Origin: Elusimicrobiota bacterium
GTDB taxonomy: Bacteria > Elusimicrobiota > UBA8919
DNA length: 64,000 nt
Direction of reading: 5' to 3'
Assembly: GCA_016928195.1 (NCBI GenBank)
Contig: JAFGLF010000018.1
Coordinates: forward strand, 94,731-158,730
Shown: piece by piece, positions 24,157 to 32,549 of the stretch
Numbering within the stretch: the stretch's first letter is position 1
Layout of the letters: each line of letters begins with the position of its first letter
Translations under genes and position numbers: made by a program
The notes under the pieces: model-generated
What the model was told of the DNA's origin: nothing
The model's input: the letters and a program-made list of their open reading frames with translations, nothing else
Databases searched by the model: none

Positions 24157-25854
24157 TTATAAAGATTCTTCCAGCAAATCAGCCTGCTTCTGTAATTTTA
24201 TAATTTTGGTCGCAATTGTCTTATCTACTATTCTCCTTTCTATAAATCCTACAACCTTATTATCATCATTAACTACCGGCAGATACTCAAGATGGTGTTT
24301 AACCAAAATTTCTTTTAATTCATATATAGAAGATTCAGGCGTAATAGACACCGTAGCGGGTTCCATAAGATCAACTGCCAGAAATAATTCACTGACATCT
24401 GTTTCCGTAAAAATTCTTTTAATACCGTCAACCGTTATAATACCGATTAATTTTTTATCAGCATCCACCACAGGATAATATAAATTAGCACTTTCATGAA
24501 ATATATTAAGGATCTTATCCAGATGCATATTTTCATATATTAGAGGAACTTTTTTATCCATAAAATCCTTAACTTTGGTATCATGTATAAAATCCTCTTC
24601 CGTAATATTTAATCCTACCTCACCGGCTCTTGTAACTCCCATTTTAACGAAAGAAGGTCCGATAATCTGGACAACTAAAGTAGTGGCAGTAATTATTACC
24701 AGAATTGTACCCCCTATCCTGCCGGGAAAGTAATTGCTTGCTAAAATAGATAAACCAATAGCAACTCCTGCCTGACTAAAAAGACATAACGGCAGGTATT
24801 TCTGAACTGATTTTGTCGCACCAGAAAGACGGGCACCAATATTTGCCCCAAACATCTTTCCAGCTGTCCTGCCGATAAGATAAATACAAACAAGCAGAAC
24901 TATAGGGATCGTCATATTTTTTACATTTAACTTTGCACCTACCAGAACAAAAAAAAGAATATAGATTGGCGGCGTAAAACCTTCTACCAGTTTAAATACT
25001 TCTTCACTCTTTCTTGGAATAAAATTTACAACAATAACACCTATAGTCATAGATGCTAATAACATATCAGCATGAACCGTCAGTGCTACTCCTAAAACAA
25101 TAAAAATCATTCCGATAGAAAAAGTAAGAAGTCGCGACCTTACAGTATATCTTTTAAGAATCCTGCTTAGAATTAATCCCGATACGATTCCAATAATTAA
25201 TGATACACCGATTTCATACACAGGACTAATAAAAAGTTTCCATATCCCTTTATGGATATTACCCATTAGACTTCCCGCTATACTGGAAGCAACTGCAAAA
25301 AGTAGTAATGCCAGCCCATCGTCCATAGCAACAATACCCAGTAAGGTTCTGGTTAAGGGTCCGCGTGCTTTATATTCTACAAGTACATCAGTTGTTGCCG
25401 CAGGTGCTGTAGCGGATGAAATTGCACCAAGTAGTAAGCCGAGTGACCATGCAAATCTCCAGTTTTTAAATAGAAAAGTTCCTGCGATTCCCACAAGAAC
25501 GGAAACCGCTAGAAAAGCAGTAATACCTTCGAACAATAAAATACTTACAAACTGCTTTCCATATTTAATTAAAATACTCTTCTTTAATTCCCCCCCTATC
25601 ATAAAACCGATTAATCCCAAAGCAAAATAACTAAATGGTTGTAATGCCTGTATTGTATCGTGACCTACAATTTTTAAACCTGATTCTCCGATTATAATCC
25701 CCATAGCAATATATCCTACCACCTGAGGAATCCTCAACTTCTGGAATAAACGTCCTCCCATGGTCCCGCCAAATAACGCCAATCCCAAAAGAAACAATAT
25801 GTTTAAATGCGGAATGGATATTTTGGTTAAACTGTGAGTTAATTGTTCAATCAT
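24157..25854 (-). CDS. CPA2-type cation/proton antiporter with CBS domain pair
   Basis: The 565 aa protein has a 12-13 helix Na+(K+)/H+ antiporter core (about 15-410), with the conserved unwound-helix region AISSATAPAATTDVLVEYKARG and MDDGLALLLFA carrying the ion-binding aspartates. A cytoplasmic pair of CBS domains follows (about 430-485 and 495-550; LYYPVVDADKKLIGIIT and LEYLPVVNDDNKVVGFI). CBS domains in such antiporters usually bind adenine nucleotides and gate transport. It starts 54 bp after acsE and could be the distal part of the Wood-Ljungdahl operon. The transported ion and CBS ligand are not determinable. Confidence 0.88.
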   Translation of the reverse strand: MIEQLTHSLTKISIPHLNILFLLGLALFGGTMGGRLFQKLRIPQVVGYIAMGIIIGESGLKIVGHDTIQALQPFSYFALGLIGFMIGGELKKSILIKYGKQFVSILLFEGITAFLAVSVLVGIAGTFLFKNWRFAWSLGLLLGAISSATAPAATTDVLVEYKARGPLTRTLLGIVAMDDGLALLLFAVASSIAGSLMGNIHKGIWKLFISPVYEIGVSLIIGIVSGLILSRILKRYTVRSRLLTFSIGMIFIVLGVALTVHADMLLASMTIGVIVVNFIPRKSEEVFKLVEGFTPPIYILFFVLVGAKLNVKNMTIPIVLLVCIYLIGRTAGKMFGANIGARLSGATKSVQKYLPLCLFSQAGVAIGLSILASNYFPGRIGGTILVIITATTLVVQIIGPSFVKMGVTRAGEVGLNITEEDFIHDTKVKDFMDKKVPLIYENMHLDKILNIFHESANLYYPVVDADKKLIGIITVDGIKRIFTETDVSELFLAVDLMEPATVSITPESSIYELKEILVKHHLEYLPVVNDDNKVVGFIERRIVDKTIATKIIKLQKQADLLEESL

Positions 25855-25908
25855 TATTTACTCCGTAGATTTAACACAGGTTAAGGTAAAGCCAGGTATC
25901 GCTTATTT

Positions 25909-26697
25909 TTATTTCTTTCTATAGGCGTCGAGATATGAATCGCAGTAGATATTTTTGCCCAGAAGAAGTTCTGCTGTTATCATTGAATCCATAAGCGGTT
26001 TGTCAAGCGGATTCAATATAGCAGCATCAAGACCTACTCCAAGTGCCATAACAAGGAATGTTCTGTCTACAAGGGGTCTATCAAGTGTACCTTGTGAAAC
26101 ATTTGATAAACCAAGAATTGTTTTTGGGGGCGGGTCGCATATAAGTTTACTTTGTTTGATTGTTTCAATAACTGCAGGGGCATGGTCCTGAGCAACATTT
26201 ACAGGAAGAATTACAGCATCAATAAAAAGGTCTTCGGTGGGAACTCCGTGTTCCATACAGCCGGCAACTATATCAGCTGCTATCTCCATACGTGAATCTG
26301 CATTTGCAGGAACACCTGCCTTGTTCATTGTTAGTGCGATTATTTTTGACTGATACTTTTTAGCGAGAGGAAGCAGTGCATCAAGCTTCTCCTTCTGACC
26401 GGAAGCAGAATTGATAATGGAGCCGGGACCTGCAACCTGGAGTCCTTTTTCCATAACGTTGAGTTTTGTTGTGTCCACAGCAAGCGGTTTGTCCGTTACT
26501 TCACGCACAGTTGTAATAAGCCATTCCATATCCTTTAACGGATCGGCTGATGCGGGTCCTACATTTATATCAAGTGCATCTGCCCCGGCTTCAAGCTGTT
26601 TCTTTGCAAGCTCATGGATTATGGATTTATTTTTTGTCTGAACAGCTTCTCTTACATTCTTAAACATTCCATTAATCTTCTCACCTATGATGAACAT
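25909..26697 (-). CDS. acsE: Methyl-THF:corrinoid iron-sulfur protein methyltransferase
   Basis: AcsE moves the methyl group of methyl-tetrahydrofolate onto the cobalt of the corrinoid protein AcsCD. The 262 aa length, DINVGPA near residue 40 and the LGLSNVSQG motif near 200 match the pterin-binding TIM barrel of this family. The context fixes it as AcsE rather than a methionine synthase or dihydropteroate synthase: it is the last gene after acsB, acsC, acsV, acsD and ackA. It lies 25 bp after ackA. Confidence 0.95.
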   Translation of the reverse strand: MFIIGEKINGMFKNVREAVQTKNKSIIHELAKKQLEAGADALDINVGPASADPLKDMEWLITTVREVTDKPLAVDTTKLNVMEKGLQVAGPGSIINSASGQKEKLDALLPLAKKYQSKIIALTMNKAGVPANADSRMEIAADIVAGCMEHGVPTEDLFIDAVILPVNVAQDHAPAVIETIKQSKLICDPPPKTILGLSNVSQGTLDRPLVDRTFLVMALGVGLDAAILNPLDKPLMDSMITAELLLGKNIYCDSYLDAYRKK

Positions 26698-26711
26698 ATT
26701 ACCTCCGTTTC

Positions 26712-26736
26712 CCCATTTGCCGTCATTTGCGCGTAA
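26712..26736. repeat. GCAAATGA-word repeat at the 3' end of ackA
   Basis: On the minus strand ACGCGCAAATGACGGCAAATG supplies the last Arg-Lys codons and the TGA stop of ackA and then repeats the word. The same pattern AACGCAAATGACC ends acsV at 29113. Confidence 0.55.
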
Positions 26737-27925
26737 CTACTTCCATGGCTTCTCTTGCAATCAGTATCTTTTCGTTTCTTGGCAGAATAAATATTTTTAC
26801 CTTTGAATCACTACTGCTTATCTCCTGTTCGTCACCGATTGCTTTTTCATTCTTTTTATTGTCAAGTTTTATCCCAAAACCTTCCAATCCTGAAAGTATT
26901 TTGCCCCTTATAATCGGAGAATTATCTCCGATCCTGCCGGTAAAAGAAACAGCGTCAACTTTACCACCCAAAACAAAACAGTACGCACCGAGATACTTCC
27001 GTATTCTGTAAGCAAAAACATCTACAGCAAGTTTTGCTTTTTCGTCACCCTTATCGGCTGCTTCAACAATTTCCTTCATTTCATTGCTAATACCTGAAAT
27101 ACCCAAAGTACCGCTCTCTTTGTTCAGACACAGCTCAATCTCATTCAATGTCCAGCCGCTTCTTAAAAGATAAACAATAACACCAGGGTCAACATCACCC
27201 GGCCTGTCGGTCATAACAAGTCCTTCCAGAGGCGTAAAACCCATTGAAGTATCTATTGACTTACCGTCTTTAATTGCACACGCACTTGAACCTGCACCCA
27301 GATGAAGCGAGATCATTGTTGCATTTTTTTTCTTCAGCAACTCGGCTACACGGTTTGACATATATTTGTGTGAGGTTCCATGGAATCCGTATTTTCTGAT
27401 TTTATATTCATGATATAACCTCTCGGGCAATGCGTAAGTATATGCCACTTCGGGCATCGTCTGATGAAATGAAGTGTCAAAAACCGCAACATTTGGTTTA
27501 CCCGGAAAATATGTCTCAGCTGCTTCAACCCCTTTCAAGTTATATGGATTATGTAGAGGCGCAAGTTCAAAATCCTTATAAATCTCTTTTTTCACATCCT
27601 CGTCAATTATAACCGAGGATGTAAATGTTCCCCCGCCATGAACAATTCTATGTCCTATGACATCAATATCGTCCTTGGATTTGATAACCCCGTATTCTGT
27701 ATTAAGCAGAGTTTGGTCTATCAGTTCAAGTGCTTTCTTATGATCCAGAACCGCTTTAACAATCTTTTCGGTTTTATTCTTTGTGGTATGTGTCAATATT
27801 GATTGTTCAAATCCGATATGGTCTACAATTCCGTTGCACAGTTCGGTTTCACGTGCCCCGTTTGTCATTTCAAAGACCTCATACTCAATAGAATAAATTC
27901 TACAGTTTAATACAAGAATTTTCAT
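26723..27925 (-). CDS. ackA: Acetate kinase
   Basis: AckA converts acetyl phosphate and ADP to acetate and ATP, the substrate-level ATP step of acetogenesis. The ASKHA-fold signatures are present: VLNCRIYSIEYEVFE at the N-terminus, FDTSFHQTMP with the catalytic region, and YGFHGTSHKYMSNR. The 400 aa length is normal. In most acetate kinases the N-terminus reads LVLNAGSSSLK; here it is LVLNCRIYSIEY, an unusual phosphate-loop variant. Its partner phosphotransacetylase is not in the window. It lies inside the acs cluster between acsD and acsE, and its final codons come from a dispersed repeat. Confidence 0.92.
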   Translation of the reverse strand: MKILVLNCRIYSIEYEVFEMTNGARETELCNGIVDHIGFEQSILTHTTKNKTEKIVKAVLDHKKALELIDQTLLNTEYGVIKSKDDIDVIGHRIVHGGGTFTSSVIIDEDVKKEIYKDFELAPLHNPYNLKGVEAAETYFPGKPNVAVFDTSFHQTMPEVAYTYALPERLYHEYKIRKYGFHGTSHKYMSNRVAELLKKKNATMISLHLGAGSSACAIKDGKSIDTSMGFTPLEGLVMTDRPGDVDPGVIVYLLRSGWTLNEIELCLNKESGTLGISGISNEMKEIVEAADKGDEKAKLAVDVFAYRIRKYLGAYCFVLGGKVDAVSFTGRIGDNSPIIRGKILSGLEGFGIKLDNKKNEKAIGDEQEISSSDSKVKIFILPRNEKILIAREAMEVVTRK

Positions 27926-27953
27926 AGTTCCTCCGCTTCGCTCCGCTCACACA

Positions 27954-27967
27954 TCCGCCGCGGCGGA
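27954..27967. repeat. GC palindrome between acsD and ackA
   Basis: TCCGCCG-CGGCGGA is a perfect palindrome of the TCCGCC..GGCGGA family, here in intergenic DNA beside CTCCGCTTCGCTCCGCTCAC-type repeated text. Confidence 0.75.
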
Positions 27968-27979
27968 CGGTCATTTGCA

Positions 27980-28939
27980 TTACTTTTTAACTAATTTGTT
28001 TATATAGTTCTTAACTTCTTTGACGGCGCTCGGGTAATTCATAACCAGAACATCACATCCGGACTGAATATATCCGGAAGCTGTAGTAACTTCCCATAGA
28101 GTCCCTCTTTTCTTAAGTTCCCCCCATTCCGGCTTTTCTTTTTCATCTGCTTTGCATTCTTTTGTCTTTATAGTTTCCTGACCGACAAAGGTTATTATCG
28201 GCTGTGACATCATTTTATCATTTCCTAAAGCAGCAAGACGGGTTCGTTCAATTATCGTATAGCAGTATTCAAACCCGTATCCGAGTCCGCCGGTAGTCGG
28301 ATGAATAACAATCTTATCCAGTCCGAACCCTTCGTCAGTTATAAGTATGTTCAGCTGTTTTTCAAGATTTATGTCTAGCGGTGTTTCTGCAATAAGAGAA
28401 TGTCCGCCCGACTGGGCAGCAGCGGTAAAAGTTTTATAGTTTTCCTTAACAGCCATCCCTATAAGACAGTTTTCGCCCTTTGCCGCATGGGCAACATCCA
28501 TAATAATAGATGAATCTTTTTCATTGTTGCTGCAGCCGATAATTATTAAAGGAAGCGATGTGGCGGAAATAATGTCTTTTACGGATTTTACAACATCTGC
28601 TGCAGAAGCATTTTTTCCGTCCGGATTTGCACTTTCAAGTTTCAGACATATTAAATCCGCACCAAATTCCTCGCATTTTTTTGCCCACTGCACCGGATTC
28701 TTCAAAACATCACCATACTCACTCTTTAATGCATCCGGCCAATCCGCAGGTTCCGTATCCCAGACCTCAAGAGCAACAACAGGCGGATTACCCGCAGAGC
28801 CCGGTTCAGAAGAAAGAAAAGGAAGGGTACTGCCGCCTCCGATTTTTACTTTCTTTGAACGTGTTCCTCCTTCTTCTTTTGTGGCCCCGATGGCTAATTC
28901 ATAAACCTTTCCGGGCCATTTTTCGATTACTTGTTCCAT
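27980..28939 (-). CDS. acsD: CODH/ACS corrinoid iron-sulfur protein, small (delta) subunit
   Basis: AcsD is the small subunit of the corrinoid iron-sulfur protein, a TIM barrel that covers the cobamide held by AcsC. The 319 aa sequence shows the family features KIGGGSTLPFLSSEPGSAGNPPVVALEVWD near the start, GADLICLKLESANP, and PTTGGLGYGFEYCYTIIER. It is full length. Upstream lies acsV (173 bp with a large repeat), downstream ackA (54 bp). Confidence 0.96.
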   Translation of the reverse strand: MEQVIEKWPGKVYELAIGATKEEGGTRSKKVKIGGGSTLPFLSSEPGSAGNPPVVALEVWDTEPADWPDALKSEYGDVLKNPVQWAKKCEEFGADLICLKLESANPDGKNASAADVVKSVKDIISATSLPLIIIGCSNNEKDSSIIMDVAHAAKGENCLIGMAVKENYKTFTAAAQSGGHSLIAETPLDINLEKQLNILITDEGFGLDKIVIHPTTGGLGYGFEYCYTIIERTRLAALGNDKMMSQPIITFVGQETIKTKECKADEKEKPEWGELKKRGTLWEVTTASGYIQSGCDVLVMNYPSAVKEVKNYINKLVKK

Positions 28940-28954
28940 TTTGTTACCTCCGCT

Positions 28955-29128
28955 TCACTCACATACAAATTGCCACAAATCAACAACCAAATTACCGCTA
29001 ATGGTTCGACAAGCTCACCATCCTGAGCCAAAGTCGAAGGATCATTTGCGGAGATTCGGTCCGCCTCCGCCGTTCGCCAACCGGCGAAGGCGGATGGCGG
29101 ATTGATTTGTGGTCATTTGCGTTGTTTT
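28955..29128. repeat. Large palindromic repeat between acsV and acsD
   Basis: The flanks carry inverted words GACCACAAATCAA and TTGATTTGTGGCAATTTG, and the centre has a GC-rich near-palindrome at 29060-29101 (TCCGCC...GGCGGA with further GCGGA words). It also carries the phrase CATCCTGAGCCAAAGTCGAA. On the minus strand its edge supplies the last Arg-Lys codons and TGA stop of acsV. Confidence 0.75.
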
Positions 29129-31077
29129 ACCGATGGAAATAAATCTAAATTCGTATGCGGCAAAAACAGTGATGCTGTATAATTATTCATAAAATCACTG
29201 TCTGCACTTAAATCGATATAAGTCATTTTTTCAGCAATATCTTCGGCTTTTTTCATTGCAATCTGAGATAGAAGACACATTTTCGCACCTGTAACAGAGG
29301 CATTCCCGATAAATAAAAATTTCTCTTTAGACAAATCCGGCAAAAGACCGAGCATAATAGATTTTTCTATATCAAGTGCATTACCGAGCCCGCCGGCAAT
29401 TATTACTCTGGAGAGATTTTGAAAATCAAAACCCATTTTCTTAAGCAAAATTTCCGCACCTGAATATATTGCACCTTTAGAATTAATGAAATTTTTTATA
29501 TCAGCCTGTGTAACAGAGATTTCCGGCTTGGTGTCAGTAATAAAAAATTCCAACCCGTCATCGGTTTCTTTGAGATACTTCGACGAACCCTTAACAAAAT
29601 TACCGGATTTATCAATGATTCCTTCTTTAAAAAATTCCGCTACAACCGAAACTATACCTGCACCACAAATCCCTTTCGGAGATTCATCGTCTATTGTTTC
29701 AATTTTTAATTTTTTGTTTTCTTGTGCCTGAGGCAGATCCGCCGTGGCGGAAATTTTTAACTTCTCTATTGCCCCTGATTGTGCACGTATTCCGCATTTT
29801 ATACCACCACCCTCAAAACAGGGACCTGCGGAAGTTGAACAGCATACAAGAAAATCCTTATTACCCAAAACAACCTCTCCGTTTGTTCCTAAATCTATAA
29901 AAAGTGTCAGTCCGGAAAAATTTTCCATACCTGTTGCCAGGACACCTGTTGTTATATCGCCTCCGACATAGGAGGCAACATTAGGAAGTGTAGACAAGAG
30001 ACCTCTTGGATTTATTTTTATACCTACCTCGGCAGCGCGGATAACGGGAAACGTATTTGCAACCGGAATATACGGCGCACGCCTTATGTATGTAGGATTA
30101 ACTTTTAAAAGAAGGTGTGTCATTGTTGTATTTCCGGCACAGACAATACAGTTTATATCTGTAAGCGAAATTTTATTTTCAACGACATGAGAAATAATTA
30201 AATCGTTTATTGAATCGACAACCGCACGATGCAACCGTTCAAGTCCTATTGACTCACCGGCATAAATTATCCTGGTAATCACATCCTCTCCAAAAGATAC
30301 CTGCGGGTTGTATATAGCTTTGGCAGAAAGAACCTTCTGGCTGTTCAGATTAACAAGATAAGAAACTATTGTGGTTGTGCCTATATCAACCGCAACACCG
30401 AAGTTACTGCCGGATGTATCCCCGGGCTCGATAAGTACGACCTCAGTAGTATTATTTCTATTTCCGAGTGTTACGGTAACTTTAAAATCCGATGACCTTA
30501 ACAGTTCAGGAAGCTTTTTTATATTAGCAATTCCCATCTGCATAACAGGATTCGCTATTCCGGATTTTCTTATTTCTCTGAATATTCTTTCAAGGTCAGC
30601 AGTTGAATCTTCAAGAGACGGTTTCGGAACTTCGATATAAAGTTTTGCGGAAAGCGGACTATATCTGAATACTTTTTCTTCAAAAACCTCAGGTGTAACT
30701 TTGGTGGTTTCGGCAGGTGTGTAAATTTCTTCCGTCTTTTCTGTTCCTTTCGTTAAAATTTTAGCGGAATCTAAACGGGATTCTTCCGGAACAAATACCT
30801 CTATTTCCCCCTGACCCTCCTGACCGGATTTTGCGGATAGGCAAGTCGTTCTGCAGGCAAGTACATAACCCTCTTTTCTTTCCTTATCGGTAAGAATCTC
30901 TGAATCGGTTGCAATGTTACCTTTTATAACTTTTACCTTACACCTTCCGCATACACCATCACCGCCGCAGGAGTTGTAAATATGTATTCCCGCCATAGTT
31001 GCGGCATTAAGCAGGTCGGTTCCCGCCTGAACCGTTATTTCCTTGTTATACGGCAAAAACTTTATCTTACATGCCAT
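29113..31077 (-). CDS. acsV: Reductive activator of the corrinoid protein (RACo)
   Basis: RACo uses ATP to reduce inactive Co(II) corrinoid protein back to Co(I). The 654 aa protein has an N-terminal [2Fe-2S] ferredoxin domain (about 1-90; NSCGGDGVCGRCKVKV and LACRTTC), a linker, and the ASKHA ATPase domains (VAVDIGTTTIVSYL, VCAGNTTMTHLL, FIDLGTNGEVVLG, IAGGLGNALD). An extra segment (ISATADLPQAQENKK) is encoded around a GC palindrome at 29738-29751. The gene sits between acsC and acsD, the usual place. Its stop codon is part of a dispersed repeat. Confidence 0.95.
   Translation of the reverse strand: MACKIKFLPYNKEITVQAGTDLLNAATMAGIHIYNSCGGDGVCGRCKVKVIKGNIATDSEILTDKERKEGYVLACRTTCLSAKSGQEGQGEIEVFVPEESRLDSAKILTKGTEKTEEIYTPAETTKVTPEVFEEKVFRYSPLSAKLYIEVPKPSLEDSTADLERIFREIRKSGIANPVMQMGIANIKKLPELLRSSDFKVTVTLGNRNNTTEVVLIEPGDTSGSNFGVAVDIGTTTIVSYLVNLNSQKVLSAKAIYNPQVSFGEDVITRIIYAGESIGLERLHRAVVDSINDLIISHVVENKISLTDINCIVCAGNTTMTHLLLKVNPTYIRRAPYIPVANTFPVIRAAEVGIKINPRGLLSTLPNVASYVGGDITTGVLATGMENFSGLTLFIDLGTNGEVVLGNKDFLVCCSTSAGPCFEGGGIKCGIRAQSGAIEKLKISATADLPQAQENKKLKIETIDDESPKGICGAGIVSVVAEFFKEGIIDKSGNFVKGSSKYLKETDDGLEFFITDTKPEISVTQADIKNFINSKGAIYSGAEILLKKMGFDFQNLSRVIIAGGLGNALDIEKSIMLGLLPDLSKEKFLFIGNASVTGAKMCLLSQIAMKKAEDIAEKMTYIDLSADSDFMNNYTASLFLPHTNLDLFPSVKQRK
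29738..29751. repeat. GC palindrome inserted in frame in acsV
   Basis: TCCGCC-GT-GGCGGA lies within the reading frame and encodes part of the short ATADLPQA stretch of AcsV. Confidence 0.75.
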
Positions 31078-31091
31078 ACTTTTCTACCCGC

Positions 31092-31118
31092 GTACCATAC
31101 CGATAAATCGGAAGGTAC
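31092..31118. repeat. Hairpin between acsC and acsV
   Basis: GTACC...GGTAC encloses CCGATAAATCGG, a relative of the ATCCCGATTTATCGGGAT palindrome seen at 8728 and 20074. It lies in the 57-bp gap. Confidence 0.5.
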
Positions 31119-31134
31119 GGGGTTCCGCAGAGCT

Positions 31135-32478
31135 TCATTTCCATACAGTTTTAAGATATTTTGGAAGACCGGATGCTTCTTTTGGGCCGACAAGAACCTG
31201 CCAGCCGGTTGTATCCTCAAGTTTGCCGCTCATTACAGAAACATATCCCGGAATTATTATTTTTTTATGGGATACTTTGCCTGCAACATCTGCTTTTTTC
31301 ATTGATGCATCAACTGTCTCGGCATTAAACTTATCAGCAGCCCATGCGGTTAAAACCGACATACCATCAGCATCGCATACTAAAAGCCACGCAGGAACTT
31401 TAGCATTTTCTATTTCAGGAGAAACAGTAAAAAATGTCAGTGAAAAATTCGTAGTAACCAAAAGCGGTGATTTGTCGTCCGGAGCACCTATCTGGTACAG
31501 TTTAGGTTCCATCATTATAGGTTTTTGGGGATCTGTATAAATATTCAAACGAAGGGTAATAAGCGGAAGGAGTTCTTCAGGTTTATCCATAGGAATAACA
31601 AGAATATTTGCGTATTTTAAAATATAAGTTGATGCATCTACGACATTATCGGCAAATGCTATTACAGGATAACCGAGAGGCCTGAAGTTTTTCTTAAGCG
31701 CAAGGCGTCTAATCTGTGTATAATCCTGAACACATTTTGAAACTTCACGGCATCCGCAGTCAATAACAATATCCTTAACACCTTTTGCCGAAACTTTCTG
31801 GGAAAGCGAAGCTGTTTCATCAAGGTCTTTTCCATATACACAAAGAGGGACAGAATATTTTTTTGCAATATCCGACATCTGTTCGAAGTTATTCTCTTTT
31901 GCACAGTAAACCAGAGGCTTTTTTTGTGCGACATTTTTCCCGCCAGAGGCGGGTCCGCCTGTGGCGGATAGTGCCTGTTCAATAGCTGCAGGATTTTCAC
32001 TAATCAAAACCAGCGGCAGCCCTGTTTTTTCGGAAAGCTCTTTTGATACCGAGGCAAACTTCACCGCATCATTGGAATCGTTTTTTACGGCAACAAGATT
32101 AACCCCTACTGTCATTCCTACTCTGTCAAAATTCAGTTTTTTTATCTTTTCGGCTTTACCTGCCAGGTCAGATTCGTTATCCGATACCTGAATAGCTATG
32201 GCTGTCGGATGAACGAATGTTTTATCATGTCTGAAAATAACCGTCTCACCGCCAACCTCCACTTTCTTATCGCCTTCGCCTATTGCAACTGTTGCCATCG
32301 GAGGAAGAGCAGCGGATTCCAGTGTCATTTTCGCCTGCTCGCTTACATCCGGGCATTTATCCAGCGATGTCTTTTTCTGCGCCAATGCCATTGCAAATGC
32401 AAGGCAGGTAGGAAAACCGCATTTCTTACAGTTCGTTTTAGGTAAATGTTTGTAAATATCAAGTCCTGACAGTGCCAT
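31135..32478 (-). CDS. acsC: CODH/ACS corrinoid iron-sulfur protein, large (gamma) subunit
   Basis: AcsC carries the [4Fe-4S] cluster and the cobamide that shuttles methyl groups between AcsE and AcsB. The cluster motif is at the N-terminus (NCKKCGFPTCLAFAM...KCP), followed by the TIM barrel and the C-terminal corrinoid-binding domain (VTTNFSLTFFTVSPEIEN, CDADGMSVLTAWAADKF). The 447 aa length is normal. An extra stretch around ATGGPASGGK is encoded by two adjacent GC palindromes at 31939-31968. The 71-bp gap to acsB carries an 8-bp tandem array. Confidence 0.96.
   Translation of the reverse strand: MALSGLDIYKHLPKTNCKKCGFPTCLAFAMALAQKKTSLDKCPDVSEQAKMTLESAALPPMATVAIGEGDKKVEVGGETVIFRHDKTFVHPTAIAIQVSDNESDLAGKAEKIKKLNFDRVGMTVGVNLVAVKNDSNDAVKFASVSKELSEKTGLPLVLISENPAAIEQALSATGGPASGGKNVAQKKPLVYCAKENNFEQMSDIAKKYSVPLCVYGKDLDETASLSQKVSAKGVKDIVIDCGCREVSKCVQDYTQIRRLALKKNFRPLGYPVIAFADNVVDASTYILKYANILVIPMDKPEELLPLITLRLNIYTDPQKPIMMEPKLYQIGAPDDKSPLLVTTNFSLTFFTVSPEIENAKVPAWLLVCDADGMSVLTAWAADKFNAETVDASMKKADVAGKVSHKKIIIPGYVSVMSGKLEDTTGWQVLVGPKEASGLPKYLKTVWK
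31939..31968. repeat. Double GC palindrome inserted in frame in acsC
   Basis: CCCGCC-AGA-GGCGGG is followed directly by TCCGCC-TGT-GGCGGA. The pair encodes a Gly/Ser-rich ATGGPASGG insertion in AcsC. Confidence 0.8.
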
Positions 32479-32499
32479 AGAAAACCTCCGATAAAAAAT

Positions 32500-32531
32500 G
32501 TTCTTGAGTTCTTGAGTTCTTGAGTTCTTGA
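32500..32531. repeat. Octanucleotide tandem array between acsB and acsC
   Basis: Four tandem copies of GTTCTTGA lie in the acsB-acsC gap, ending about 20 bp from the acsC start and just upstream of its ribosome binding site. Confidence 0.85.
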
Positions 32532-32549
32532 GTTCGCATATAACAACAA

